This document shows, piece after piece, positions 1 to 7,533 of a stretch of 19,628 nucleotides of DNA. The notes under the pieces are model-generated. The model was not told the DNA's origin. It searched no databases and worked only from the letters and a program-made list of their open reading frames with translations. Positions within the stretch are counted from its first letter, which is position 1, and the number at the start of each line of letters is the position of its first letter. A program made the position numbers and the translations under genes. The DNA is from Phycisphaerales bacterium (GTDB lineage: Bacteria > Planctomycetota > Phycisphaerae > Tepidisphaerales > Tepidisphaeraceae), in assembly GCA_028288905.1 (NCBI GenBank), contig JAQGHJ010000044.1, positions 1 to 19,628 on the forward strand, in the 5' to 3' direction.

Positions 1-312
1 GTCGGACCAGACGACGACCCGGCCGCCCAAAATCGCCCCGCCGCCCGCGGCCGAGCCGCCGCCCGCCACCGCTTCGCCGCCGTCGGTCGACGCGGCCGCC
101 GCCGCCCGGGCCAGCAGCAGCGCGAACGACTGCGGGGCCCCGTCCGCCGGGTCTCCCAGCACCTCGTGGACGGCCCCGAGCGCGAACGCCCCGTCCGGGG
201 CCAGCGCGTCGATCGCGGCCAGCCCGGTCCGGAAGGCGCGGTCCGCACGGGCGCGGAGGGACAGCGCCGGGAGCGCCGAGAGCGTCCCGTTCTGGCAGGT
301 AACTAATCGCAC
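1..312 (-). CDS. imuA: ImuA-like RecA-fold protein, N-terminal part (runs off the window)
   Basis: The first 104 codons of a gene that continues beyond base 1. The product begins MRLVTCQNGTLSALPALS and then reads FRTGLAAIDALAP (about residues 27-39), AVHEVLGDP (about 47-55) and SFALLLARAAA. This order, a 'TGLAAID' stretch followed by 'G.VHEVLG' and a helix rich in A and L, is the usual N-terminus of ImuA/SulA-like proteins. These are RecA-fold partners of the ImuB-DnaE2 mutasome, used for error-prone repair after DNA damage. The Walker A region would lie just past or near the edge and cannot be judged. I chose the GTG at 312 because AAGGAG precedes it by 4 bases; the in-frame TTG at 327 is the alternative. 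A Gly/Ala-rich stretch near residues 75-95 is probably a linker. The nearby recA fits an SOS-type neighbourhood. imuB is expected next but is not in view. Confidence 0.6.
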   Translation of the reverse strand, partial: MRLVTCQNGTLSALPALSLRARADRAFRTGLAAIDALAPDGAFALGAVHEVLGDPADGAPQSFALLLARAAAAASTDGGEAVAGGGSAAGGGAILGGRVVVWSD

Positions 313-808
313 GACACTCCTTCCCAAGGACGTGACTTGTTAGGTTTATGACCGGTCCGGTTGGCTGTCAACGGAAAACCCCGCTCGCGTCAGGCGTTCG
401 CCGGGGTTCGACAGGGGTAAGCGGGATCCTCGGACCCGAGGGCAGGGTGTGGCGAAATGACTGAAACACCCTGAAAAGCAGCCGGATTGGCCGGTCGCGT
501 CGGATGTTCACGGCGTCTAATTAGAACACGCTACACGAAGCGTTCAAATTCGGGCGGCCGCGACGCTCCCGCAGGGCCGGCTGTGCCGGCCGTCGGGTTG
601 GGCGGGGGCGAAGCGTCGGCCGTCCCGGCGACCGATGGCCCGCTCACCCGCCCCGCCCGCTCATCCCAGCCGGCCCGGCGGCCGATAGGCCGGGTGTGGC
701 GGGCCGTTCCCCGCCGGACGCCTTTCCGCCCCGGGGTTGTGGCAGTACGCGCCGCCGACCGGGCCGGGTAGGATCCGCCGCATGGCCGCCGTACCGGAGA
801 GAAAGCCC
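313..808. other. Intergenic region, no gene seen
   Basis: About 500 bases between two divergent genes. Open frames here are made of Arg/Pro/Gly-rich low-information peptide and resemble no protein. It holds the ImuA-like promoter, a short palindrome at 575-591 (7-base arms GGCCGGC/GCCGGCC with a 3-base loop) and a TAGGAT hexamer at 769-774. That hexamer could be the -10 box of the next gene, but no -35 box sits at the right distance. Confidence 0.5.
345..371 (-). promoter_or_regulatory. Candidate sigma70-type promoter for the ImuA-like gene
   Basis: On the minus strand TTGACA (371-366) is followed after 15 bases by CATAAA (350-345), about 33 bases before the GTG start. The -35 box is perfect. 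The -10 box is fair and the spacer is short. Nothing else in the gap points to this gene as well. Confidence 0.35.
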
Positions 809-1135
809 GTGTCGACCTCCCTTCAGACGTGGCTGAGCCAGGGCGAGCAGCTCTACGCGGCCGCGCTCAACGACTTCCGCGCGATCGAGGCCCAACTCGA
901 TGACCTGGAGCAGAAGCTGGCGGCCAAGCAGGCCGAGGTGAACCAGATCGCCCAGGTGATCGGCAAGCCCGCCGTCGAGGGGGCCCGCCGGCTGTCCGCC
1001 CAGCTGTCCCCGATCCCGGGCATGGTCGAGGAGGCGGGCCGCCTGCCCGTCCCCATGGCCCCCTCCGGCGGCCAGCCCACGAACAGCTCCAACGCCACGA
1101 TCGCCCGCGCCCTGTCCGGCAAGTTCGGACGGTGA
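809..1135 (+). CDS. Small coiled-coil protein of unknown function
   Basis: A 108-residue protein I do not recognise by family. The N-terminal half (about residues 1-60) is a heptad-like helix (LYAAALNDFRAIEAQ, then LEQKLAAKQAEVNQIAQVIG), so a coiled coil or helical hairpin is likely. The C-terminal half is Pro/Gly/Ser-rich (LSPIPGMVEEAGRLPVP) and ends in a short basic segment, RALSGKFGR. The GTG start at 809 is preferred because GGAGAG precedes it by 8 bases. An in-frame ATG at 782 would add MAAVPERKP and is possible. A TAGGAT hexamer at 769-774 would start transcription close to 782, which favours the downstream GTG. The gene converges on recA and is separated from it by a hairpin terminator. 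No signal peptide or membrane segment is visible. Confidence 0.7.
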   Translation: MSTSLQTWLSQGEQLYAAALNDFRAIEAQLDDLEQKLAAKQAEVNQIAQVIGKPAVEGARRLSAQLSPIPGMVEEAGRLPVPMAPSGGQPTNSSNATIARALSGKFGR

Positions 1136-1211
1136 AGGGCGGTCGTCGGCCCTCCCGGCCACTCCGTCGAAGAGGAAGGGCGGCGACGCGCGTTGGCCGC
1201 GACTCGGTTCG

Positions 1212-1250
1212 CGCAAACGAAAGCGGGCGAGGCCGGTCGGCCTCGCCCGC
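1212..1250 (-). terminator. Intrinsic terminator of recA
   Basis: A perfect 12-base stem (1223-1234 with 1239-1250) with a 4-base loop lies 43 bases past the recA stop. On the minus strand it is followed by TTTCGTTTG. The T-rich tail is on the recA side only, so it serves recA best. The hairpin itself may also stop transcripts coming from the plus-strand gene. Confidence 0.6.
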
Positions 1251-1292
1251 GTCACGTGTTGCTACCGCTGTTCCGCACCCGCCCCGCCGCGC

Positions 1293-2438
<1,146 letters not shown>

Positions 2439-2906
2439 GGCGGGGGACCTTTCGTCGCCGGGTATGCTTTTCAGCCGGCGATGCGGCGGGTGATTCCGCG
2501 TGCGGCCGGGCCGGTCGGGACGCGGGGTGACGCGTCGACACAAGGCCCGGCCGGTGCACGCGGCACCCGCCTATGTCGGTGGCTCGGACGCGGCCGGCGG
2601 CGGGGAGCCGCACAAACCGCTCGCGGTGCAACCGGCACACTGCCGGACCCACCGCGGCCGAACTCGACGGGAGCCACCTACCGTCCCTGTTCGGCCGTTG
2701 TTTGTTCGGCAAGAGTACGTGGCTGGCTTGAGGAATTCAAGCGCGTGAAACGCAAAGTTTTGGGTGGCAAGTCGCGGCGAGCGGGCTCTGCTTCACGTTG
2801 GCCCGGAAGCTAATAAAGTACCGGCCTCGCCATCAGGGGCGGCACCGCAAATCGCTTATGACGCGAACACTGCCGGCACCCCTCCGACCGCCCGGCCGGG
2901 CCGACA
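2439..2906. other. Intergenic region upstream of recA, no clear gene
   Basis: About 470 bases. Open frames on both strands give Arg/Ala/Pro-rich peptides without recognisable features, so I call no gene. The recA promoter should lie here. A GTTC-N7-GTAC element at 2704-2718 resembles the direct-repeat LexA operator of alphaproteobacteria with one mismatch, but it is 266 bases from the recA start. An A+T-rich patch, CTAATAAAGTA, occurs near 2809-2819. Confidence 0.4.
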
Positions 2907-3050
2907 GTGGCCGTGCAGTACCTCGACGGGGTGCCGGACGGTTCGCGACTGGCCGGCCACACCAATCAGGTCTGGCTGCTGGTGTCCTTCGCCAGCCTAG
3001 CGTTCGTGGGGTTCAACACGTTCCAACTGGTGCGGGCGTCGTGGGCGTGA
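2907..3050 (+). CDS. Possible small single-span membrane protein (47 residues)
   Basis: A short frame from GTG 2907 to TGA 3048-3050, reading MAVQYLDGVPDGSRLAGHT and then a continuous hydrophobic run, VWLLVSFASLAFVGFNTF, ending QLVRASWA. The composition (one clean transmembrane helix, a polar head with D, R, H and N, and a short positive tail) differs from the Arg/Pro-rich shadow peptides around it. Alternative GTG starts lie at 2913 and 2931. I see no strong ribosome-binding site, and I do not recognise the family. It converges with thpR, whose stop is 40 bases away. It could still be chance; conservation in relatives would decide. Confidence 0.45.
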   Translation: MAVQYLDGVPDGSRLAGHTNQVWLLVSFASLAFVGFNTFQLVRASWA

Positions 3051-3090
3051 AGCGGCCCCCAGCCCCCCGCAGCCCCGCCACTGCCGGCCG

Positions 3091-3666
3091 TCACGCGACC
3101 GGGAACCGCTCGACGGCCGCGTACGCCGGCCCGCCCGGCAACAGCCGGCTCTCGTACAGGACGAACTCGGCCGCCGCGAACGCGACCCGCGGCAGGTCGG
3201 CGATCCCCGGGAGCCCGGCCGCCCGGCGGCGGTCGATGCTCACCCCCCGCCGCGCCCGCCCGAGCGTCACGTGCGGCCGGTACGGCCGGTCGTCCCGTTC
3301 GACGGGGTACGCGTCGCACACCGCGGCGATGCCCGCGTGCAATTGACCGACCCGGTCGACGTCCCCGCCGAGCCCGGCCGCGATCACCCGCACGCTGCCC
3401 CGCGGCGGGAAGAACAGCGGCCCGTCCGCGTGCAGCTCGATCACGCCGGGCCGGGGCAGCCGGAGGAGGTCGGCCGCGATCGCGCGAGCCATGGGTTCGT
3501 CCACGTCGCCGAGGAACCGGAGCGTGACGTGCAGGTTGTCCGGCCGCACCCACCGGGCGAGCGGGTCCCGCCCGCGCGACGCCTCGTCCGCCTCCGCCCG
3601 CGCGACGGCGGCGGCCAGCGCGTCGCGGGCGGCGTCGGGGAGGGGGATGGCGAGGAAGAGGCGCAT
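3091..3666 (-). CDS. thpR: RNA 2',3'-cyclic phosphodiesterase (2H family)
   Basis: A 191-residue member of the ThpR/LigT family. These enzymes open 2',3'-cyclic phosphates on RNA ends; the 2'-5' RNA ligase activity seen in vitro gave the older name. Both signature HxTx motifs are present: HVTLRFLGDV (46-55) and HVTLGRARRG (132-141). They lie in two pseudo-symmetric lobes around one active site. The start MRLFLAIPLPD is the standard N-terminus of the family (normally R.F.AI.LP), which fixes the ATG at 3666 rather than upstream in-frame codons. The length matches the usual 180-190 residues. A promoter-like pair lies about 85-115 bases upstream. The gene stands alone on its strand, between two plus-strand genes. 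Confidence 0.93.
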   Translation of the reverse strand: MRLFLAIPLPDAARDALAAAVARAEADEASRGRDPLARWVRPDNLHVTLRFLGDVDEPMARAIAADLLRLPRPGVIELHADGPLFFPPRGSVRVIAAGLGGDVDRVGQLHAGIAAVCDAYPVERDDRPYRPHVTLGRARRGVSIDRRRAAGLPGIADLPRVAFAAAEFVLYESRLLPGGPAYAAVERFPVA

Positions 3667-3751
3667 GGAAAGGCCCGGAAGAGGGTAGCTGGCGAGAGTG
3701 CTCCGGACCGGCCGGCCGCACAGCAACTGTCGGGCGGTCCCGTCACGGCTA

Positions 3752-3781
3752 ATTATTCCGCGGCCGACACGTGCTTGACAA
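3752..3781 (-). promoter_or_regulatory. thpR: Candidate sigma70-type promoter for thpR
   Basis: On the minus strand TTGTCA (3781-3776) is separated by 18 bases from AATAAT (3757-3752). This would give a leader of about 80 bases before the thpR ATG. The boxes have one mismatch each to the consensus. Confidence 0.4.
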
Positions 3782-3953
3782 CGGGATGTGCGGGGGTGGG
3801 AGGAAAAAGGTGGTCAGTATATCGGCGGCCCGTGGTTGGGAGCCGACGGCGGCCGTTCGTCATGAAGGTCCAGAAACCGGAGATGTTCGGGGCGGCCCTC
3901 GCGGCGCCGGCTGAGTCCTACTGAACGCCGGCCGGTGGTACGATGTGGAACGT

Positions 3954-4205
3954 ATGGCCGACCCCGACCTCCTTCAACGCGTCACGTCCGATCCGGCAAT
4001 CTTCGGCGGAAAGCCGATCGTCCGCGGGCGGCGGCTGGCGGTCGAGCACGTGCTGGCGATGCTGGCGGCCGGCGACTCGGCGCAGGACGTGATCGCCGCC
4101 TACCCGTTCCTCGAGCCGGACGACGTTCGGGCCTGCGTGCTGTACGCGTACAAGGTGGTGGCACACGAGCGGGTCGACCCATTCCCGGCAGGGTCGGCGG
4201 CGTGA
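3954..4205 (+). CDS. DUF433-family antitoxin-like protein
   Basis: An 83-residue protein with the compact DUF433 pattern: LLQRVTSDPAIFGGKPIVRG (about 5-24), RRLAVEHVLAMLAAGDS (25-41), DVIAAYPFLEPDDVRACVLYA (44-64). DUF433 proteins are winged-helix-like and commonly sit upstream of a DUF5615 PIN-like protein, as here, where they are taken to be the antitoxin. The ATG at 3954 is chosen; GTG 3945 is in frame three codons earlier. A TACGAT hexamer at 3939-3944 is a plausible -10 box only 9 bases before the ATG, which would make the mRNA nearly leaderless. The stop overlaps the next start by 4 bases, so the two are translationally coupled. Confidence 0.88.
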   Translation: MADPDLLQRVTSDPAIFGGKPIVRGRRLAVEHVLAMLAAGDSAQDVIAAYPFLEPDDVRACVLYAYKVVAHERVDPFPAGSAA

Positions 4206-4549
4206 GGGTGCTGCTCGACAGTTGCGTGGCCGGGCTGTCGGCTGACGCGGTCCGCGGGGCGGGTCACGACGTCGTCTGGGTCGGCGACTGGCCGAGCGAC
4301 CCAGGCGACGAACAGATCCTCCGTCGCGCCGCGGACGAGGGCCGGGTGGTCGTCACGATCGACAAGGACTTCGGCGAGTTGGCGGTCGTGCGGGGCGTGC
4401 TGCACGCCGGGCTGGTCCGGCTCGTCGGGTTTCGGGCAGGCGAACAGGGAAAGGCGGTCGTGCGGCTATTGGCAGCTTACGAAACGGAGTTAGTGGCCGG
4501 TGCGATCGTCACGGCCGAGCCATGGCGGGTACGGGTTCGACCCGGGTGA
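4202..4549 (+). CDS. DUF5615 PIN-like protein, probable toxin partner
   Basis: A 115-residue protein of the DUF5615 / PIN-like (Mut7-C-like) group. It starts VRVLLDSCVAG, with the first acidic residue at D6, where family members usually read 'LLDE'. It has SDPGDEQILRRAADEGRVVVT (32-52) and then IDKDFGELAV (53-62), the hallmark 'T.DKDFG' with D54 and D56. It closes with ...EPWRVRVRPG, as usual for the family. The GTG start overlaps the DUF433 stop (GTGA, 4202-4205). Family knowledge points to a nuclease-like fold and toxin role; activity on RNA is inference. Members are often paired with DUF433 and often dispensable. Confidence 0.88.
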   Translation: MRVLLDSCVAGLSADAVRGAGHDVVWVGDWPSDPGDEQILRRAADEGRVVVTIDKDFGELAVVRGVLHAGLVRLVGFRAGEQGKAVVRLLAAYETELVAGAIVTAEPWRVRVRPG

Positions 4550-4627
4550 GCGGGACGGACCAAGGCAGAGCGGCAAACCGAAAAACACCCGGCTATCGCC
4601 CACGGCGGCCTCTGCCAGACCGCCACC

Positions 4628-5530
4628 TCAGAAGCTCATCGCCTGCTTGAACTGGTGCCACCGGTCGTCGATCGCCTCCCGGTCGATCGCCTGCAGCCCG
4701 CCGAGGCTGAAGTCGGCGATCGTGTGGCTCGCCACCACCGTGCCGAACGCCATCGCCCGCTTGATCGTGGCCGGGCTGAACGTGCCCTGGGTGGCGAGGT
4801 ACCCCATCATCCCGCCGGCGAAGCTGTCGCCGGCCCCGGTCGGGTCGACGACCACGTCGGCCGGGTAGGCCGGCAGCACGAACACGTCTTTGTCGCTGAC
4901 GAGCATGGAGCCGTGCTCGCCCTTCTTGATCACGACGAACTTCGGGCCCATCTTCAGCACGTCCCGGGCGGCGGCGATCAGGTTCTTCTTCTCTGTCAGC
5001 AGCCGCGCCTCGCCGTCGTTCAGCACGAGCCCGTGGATCTTGCCAAGCAGCTTCACCAGCTCGGCCCGCTCGGTCGTGATCCACAGGTTCATCGTGTCGG
5101 CCACGACGAGCTTGGCGGCCTTCAGGTTTCCCAGCATCTGCTGCTGGAGGGCCGGGTGGGTGTTGGCCAGGAACACGTACCGGCTGTCGAGGAACGCGTC
5201 GGGGATCTTCGGCGCCCGCTCGGCCAGCACGTTCAGGTCGACCTCGACCGTTACCGCCTCGTTCAGGTCCTTCACGTACGACCCGTGCCAGCGGAACGTC
5301 TTGCTGCCCTGCCGCACTTCCAGCCCGGCCGTGTCGATGTCCCGCCCCTTGAACACGTCGAGCATCGGCTTCGGGCAGTCGTCGCCGACCGCCCCGACGA
5401 GGCGGACGGGCGTGAAGAACGACGCGGCGTACGCGAAGTAGACGGCCGACCCGCCGATCACGTCGTCGCGCTTGCCGGTGGGGGTTTCGACCGTGTCGAT
5501 GCCGAGGGAGCCGGTGAAGAGGAGGGGCAT
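4628..5530 (-). CDS. PfkB-family carbohydrate/nucleoside kinase
   Basis: A 300-residue ribokinase-fold kinase that transfers phosphate from ATP to a hydroxyl on a sugar or nucleoside. Seen: the N-terminal substrate-side segment GSLGIDTVETP (7-17) and IGGSAVYFAYAAS (25-37), the nucleotide-side ADTMNLW, LVLNDGEARLL (168-178), and the signature DPTGAGDSFAGG (229-240). In that signature D235 is the expected catalytic base and the preceding GAG forms the anion hole. The substrate cannot be named. The lack of the classic GGxxxN motif (here GGSAVYFA) and the length of about 300 resemble PfkB proteins often annotated 'sugar kinase' in planctomycetes. Start ATG 5530; upstream on the coding strand is a C/T-rich leader without a Shine-Dalgarno sequence, then a heptad repeat. 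It converges with the DUF5615 gene. Confidence 0.93.
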   Translation of the reverse strand: MPLLFTGSLGIDTVETPTGKRDDVIGGSAVYFAYAASFFTPVRLVGAVGDDCPKPMLDVFKGRDIDTAGLEVRQGSKTFRWHGSYVKDLNEAVTVEVDLNVLAERAPKIPDAFLDSRYVFLANTHPALQQQMLGNLKAAKLVVADTMNLWITTERAELVKLLGKIHGLVLNDGEARLLTEKKNLIAAARDVLKMGPKFVVIKKGEHGSMLVSDKDVFVLPAYPADVVVDPTGAGDSFAGGMMGYLATQGTFSPATIKRAMAFGTVVASHTIADFSLGGLQAIDREAIDDRWHQFKQAMSF

Positions 5531-5544
5531 GGGGAGGGGAGGGA

Positions 5545-5579
5545 AAGTGCTAAGTGCTGAGTACTAGGTGCTGAGTGCG
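5545..5579. repeat. Heptad tandem repeat, five copies of RAGTGCT
   Basis: Five contiguous 7-base units: AAGTGCT, AAGTGCT, GAGTACT, AGGTGCT, GAGTGCG. They lie 14 bases upstream of the PfkB start, in its leader or promoter. No frame here codes for anything. Confidence 0.85.
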
Positions 5580-5681
5580 GGAACGCGCGGACGGCGGGGG
5601 CATTCTTAGGATGGCATCGGGCGAGTCAAATTGGTCGAGCCCTGGGACTCTGCAGTAGGACGGTTGCCGCGAGCGGACCGC

Positions 5682-6101
5682 TCATTCGGAGCGGCGGGCG
5701 TACACCCGGAGCCAGTACCCGCGCCAAGCGTCATTCGCCATGTAGAAGGCTGCGGCGTAACGTCGACCGTCGACGGAGAGAATGACCTGCGACGCCCCGC
5801 CGTACAGCTGCCCGCCCATGTAGTGATGGCCGATCCGCGCGAGCGCGGTGCGGAACCCGCCCTTGCTGGTCGACGCCGCAACGAATACGTCCCGTTCCGT
5901 CCCGTCGGCCGCCCCCATCCGTACGCACCAACGGAGGTCGTGAGCCGACCCGAGTTCCGCGTACAGGAGCCGGCCGCCCCCGCCGCCGTACGTCAGCAAC
6001 GCGTGAACGAGGCGGTCCACGAAGCGGGTGACGTCGCGCGGGTCCGACGCCACGCCGGGCTCAGGGACCTCGATAACGTTTGGTTCTTGGGCGTCCGGCA
6101 T
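5682..6101 (-). CDS. Hypothetical protein (139 residues)
   Basis: I do not recognise this protein. It begins MPDAQEPNVIEVPEPG (an acidic, Pro-rich, probably flexible tail of about 20 residues). It then has an amphipathic helix, VTRFVDRLVHALLTYG, and alternating strand-like stretches (RLLYAELGSA, LRWCVRMGAAD, QVILSVDGRRYAAAFYMA, YWLRVYARRSE) around a central helix, FRTALARIGHHYMGG. The pattern suggests a small alpha/beta soluble domain. No signal peptide, membrane segment or metal-binding motif is evident. It starts 7 bases after the stop of the PIN-like gene upstream, so the two are probably cotranscribed. Base composition matches its neighbours. The ATG at 6101 is the only sensible start. 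Confidence 0.75.
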   Translation of the reverse strand: MPDAQEPNVIEVPEPGVASDPRDVTRFVDRLVHALLTYGGGGGRLLYAELGSAHDLRWCVRMGAADGTERDVFVAASTSKGGFRTALARIGHHYMGGQLYGGASQVILSVDGRRYAAAFYMANDAWRGYWLRVYARRSE

Positions 6102-6108
6102 GACCGGT

Positions 6109-6489
6109 TTACTTGATGCCCGGCAGCTGGCGGATCTTCACGCGGGTGCCGGTGACGGTGTAGACGCGGCCCGGGGCGAGCCGCTTGTAGCGGTCGAACA
6201 GCCGGTCGACGGCGTCGTCCTGCTCGACGTCGCCGCCCTCGAGCTGGAGGTAGACGAGGGTGCGGCCGAACTTCGTGTCGGCCGCCTCTTGGAACGGGGC
6301 GTCGGCCACCGTCGGGTCGGTCGTAAGCACGTCGAGCTGGGCCTTGTGGGCGGCGTCGAGCACGTCGCCCGGGGCGGCGTCGGGGTCGGCGAGGCCCGCG
6401 TCGGTCGGCGACACGACCTTGTGCCCGTGACGGACGAGGGCGGCGGCGACGGCGGGCGTGGTGGTCGGACCGTGGATGAGCCAGCGCAT
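6109..6489 (-). CDS. Degenerate DUF5615/PIN-like protein
   Basis: A 126-residue protein whose layout follows DUF5615: N-terminal strand MRWLIHG (1-7), helix AVAAALVRHGHKVV (13-26, like 'LRERGHDV'), DVLDAAHKAQLDVLTTDP (42-59, like 'ILALAREEGRVLVTxD'), a middle strand TLVYLQLEGG, a helix DAVDRLFDRYKRLAPG, and the closing strands RVYTVTGTRVKIRQLP. The first acidic residue of the family is replaced (H6 where the intact neighbour at 4202-4549 has D6), and the 'DKDF' motif is reduced to TDPTVAD, keeping D58. If the assignment is right, the nuclease site is lost or altered. No DUF433 partner precedes it; an inverted-repeat element lies directly upstream. It is likely an operon with the 139-residue unknown gene. 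The family call is from the pattern of segments and is only moderately sure. Confidence 0.75.
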   Translation of the reverse strand: MRWLIHGPTTTPAVAAALVRHGHKVVSPTDAGLADPDAAPGDVLDAAHKAQLDVLTTDPTVADAPFQEAADTKFGRTLVYLQLEGGDVEQDDAVDRLFDRYKRLAPGRVYTVTGTRVKIRQLPGIK

Positions 6490-6500
6490 AGCAGGGTACC

Positions 6501-6664
6501 GGAATGACGAAGTTCGAACGACGAATGACGAAACGCGGAGGCGGCGGAGTGCGGCACGACGGACGAAGCGGGGAGCGGACGACGCGGCAGACGAACCCGA
6601 ACGGACCGGCGCCGATCGCCCGCGTCCCCCGTTTCGTCATTCGTCATTCGGACTTCGTCATTCC
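6501..6664. repeat. Inverted-repeat element with 35-base arms (GACGAATGACGAA type)
   Basis: The left arm 6501-6535 and right arm 6630-6664 are reverse complements at 33 of 35 positions. They are separated by 94 bases of GC-rich sequence. Each arm contains GACGAATGACGAA and is less GC-rich than its surroundings. No open frame in the centre resembles a transposase. It lies between the PNPOx-like gene and the PIN-like gene (both minus strand), where the paired arms could fold in RNA and separate the two transcripts. A non-autonomous MITE-like element is likely. Confidence 0.85.
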
Positions 6665-6684
6665 GCGGCCCTCCCGGCCGTCGA

Positions 6685-7263
6685 TCACGGGTTCAGCTCG
6701 GCCGCCGCGCTCCACTTGCCGGCCAAAAGCCAGCGGCGGCGGCGGTGCGGGTGGACGGCCAGTTGCAGGTGCTCGACCCGCTTCGGGCGGACGACCAGCA
6801 CCTCGAAGTTCGGTGGCGGGCCGTCGCCGGGCCCGGCGGCCTTGGGGAAGGCGGCCGGCTCGTCGGATCGGCGGGCCCCGGGCGTCGGCCAGTAGAACAG
6901 GGCCCGGGCGGGGTCCGACATCGCCCGCCACAGCTCGTCCCGGGCCGGGTCGGGCGAGGTCGGCCCGCCACCGGGGGCCGGCCCGGCCACCCGGATCGAC
7001 CCGAGCACCCGGTACTGCTCCCGGGCCGCCGGCAGCCAGAACACGACCTCGGTCTGCGGGGCGGCCTTCACCTGCTCGTTCTTCTCGGTCCGGGCGTCGG
7101 ACACGACGTGTACCGCCCCGTCGGCCGACACCCGCCGGCACACGACCGTCCGCGCCCGCGGGGCCCCGGCCCGGTCGACCGTCGCCATCGTGCAGACCTG
7201 CGGCTTGCCGTCCCCGAACTCGCGGGTCAGGGCGGCCCGAAGTTCGTCGATCCACTCGCTCAT
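6685..7263 (-). CDS. Pyridoxamine 5'-phosphate oxidase-like (Alr4036-type) flavin-binding protein
   Basis: A 192-residue split-barrel protein of the PNPOx-like superfamily. Seen: WIDELRAALTREFGDGKPQ (4-22), VCTMATVDRAGAPRARTVVCR (23-43, the strand pair that carries the FMN-binding region 'P..R.V..R'), HVVSDARTEKNEQV (52-65), and VVFWLPAAREQYRVLGSIRV (73-92), followed by a Pro/Gly-rich loop, 'DELWRAMSDPARALFYWPTPGA', and the C-terminal strands NFEVLVVRPKRVEHLQL. The 'W...SD..R..F.WP.PG' block is typical of the cyanobacterial and plant Alr4036 group rather than the true vitamin B6 oxidase. FMN binding and an oxidoreductase role are inferred; the substrate is unknown. Start ATG 7263; a promoter-like pair lies 66-93 bases upstream. 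Confidence 0.88.
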   Translation of the reverse strand: MSEWIDELRAALTREFGDGKPQVCTMATVDRAGAPRARTVVCRRVSADGAVHVVSDARTEKNEQVKAAPQTEVVFWLPAAREQYRVLGSIRVAGPAPGGGPTSPDPARDELWRAMSDPARALFYWPTPGARRSDEPAAFPKAAGPGDGPPPNFEVLVVRPKRVEHLQLAVHPHRRRRWLLAGKWSAAAELNP

Positions 7264-7328
7264 GAATGCGGGCCGGCCTGTCGCGGTTTCACAGCCAGCC
7301 CGTCGCGGCGACGGCGGGCGAACCGGGT

Positions 7329-7356
7329 ATTATGCCGGTGGCGGGCACAGGGGCAA
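7329..7356 (-). promoter_or_regulatory. Candidate promoter for the PNPOx-like gene
   Basis: On the minus strand TTGCCC (7356-7351), a 16-base spacer, then CATAAT (7334-7329). The leader would be about 60 bases. The -10 box is good and the -35 box is weak. It abuts the inverted-repeat element that begins at 7364. Confidence 0.35.
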
Positions 7357-7363
7357 GGCGGCG

Positions 7364-7478
7364 GGCTTCCTCCCCCGTGGCACGGGTTTGCAACCCGTGG
7401 CTTTAACGCGTCTGGCGGCTCGTGCGCCGCAGAGGCGAAACGCACGGGTTGAAAACCCGTGCCACGGGGGAGGAAGCC
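7364..7478. repeat. Inverted-repeat element with 36-base arms (CACGGGTTNNCAACCCGTG type)
   Basis: The arms 7364-7399 and 7443-7478 are reverse complements at 35 of 36 positions, around a 43-base centre. Each arm also contains its own smaller palindrome, CACGGGTT/AACCCGTG, so it can fold both locally and arm to arm. It is non-coding and lies between the divergent PNPOx-like and methyltransferase genes. No target-site duplication is obvious in the flanks. Confidence 0.88.
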
Positions 7479-7533
7479 GCCGGCAACCGCGAACGCGCGG
7501 CAGCACACCCCATCGGCGCGCCTCAACACACCC

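Noticed and set aside
487..771. A 94-codon frame in the gap before the coiled-coil gene
   Set aside because: The peptide is Arg/Pro/Ala-rich low-information sequence with no start signal; treated as non-coding.
3774..3824. TTGACA at 3775-3780 followed by TATATC on the plus strand, considered as a promoter for the DUF433 gene
   Set aside because: The two boxes are about 37 bases apart, and no -10-like hexamer lies at 16-18 bases.
3862..3924. A 20-codon ATG frame (MKVQKPEMFGAALAAPAESY) before the DUF433 gene
   Set aside because: It is less basic than surrounding shadow peptides, but it is too short, has no ribosome-binding site, and nothing supports it as a leader peptide.
4557..4620. GGCAGAG/CTCTGCC inverted words between the DUF5615 and PfkB genes, considered as a terminator
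   Set aside because: The arms are only 7 bases with a loop of about 40, and no T run follows; too weak to call.
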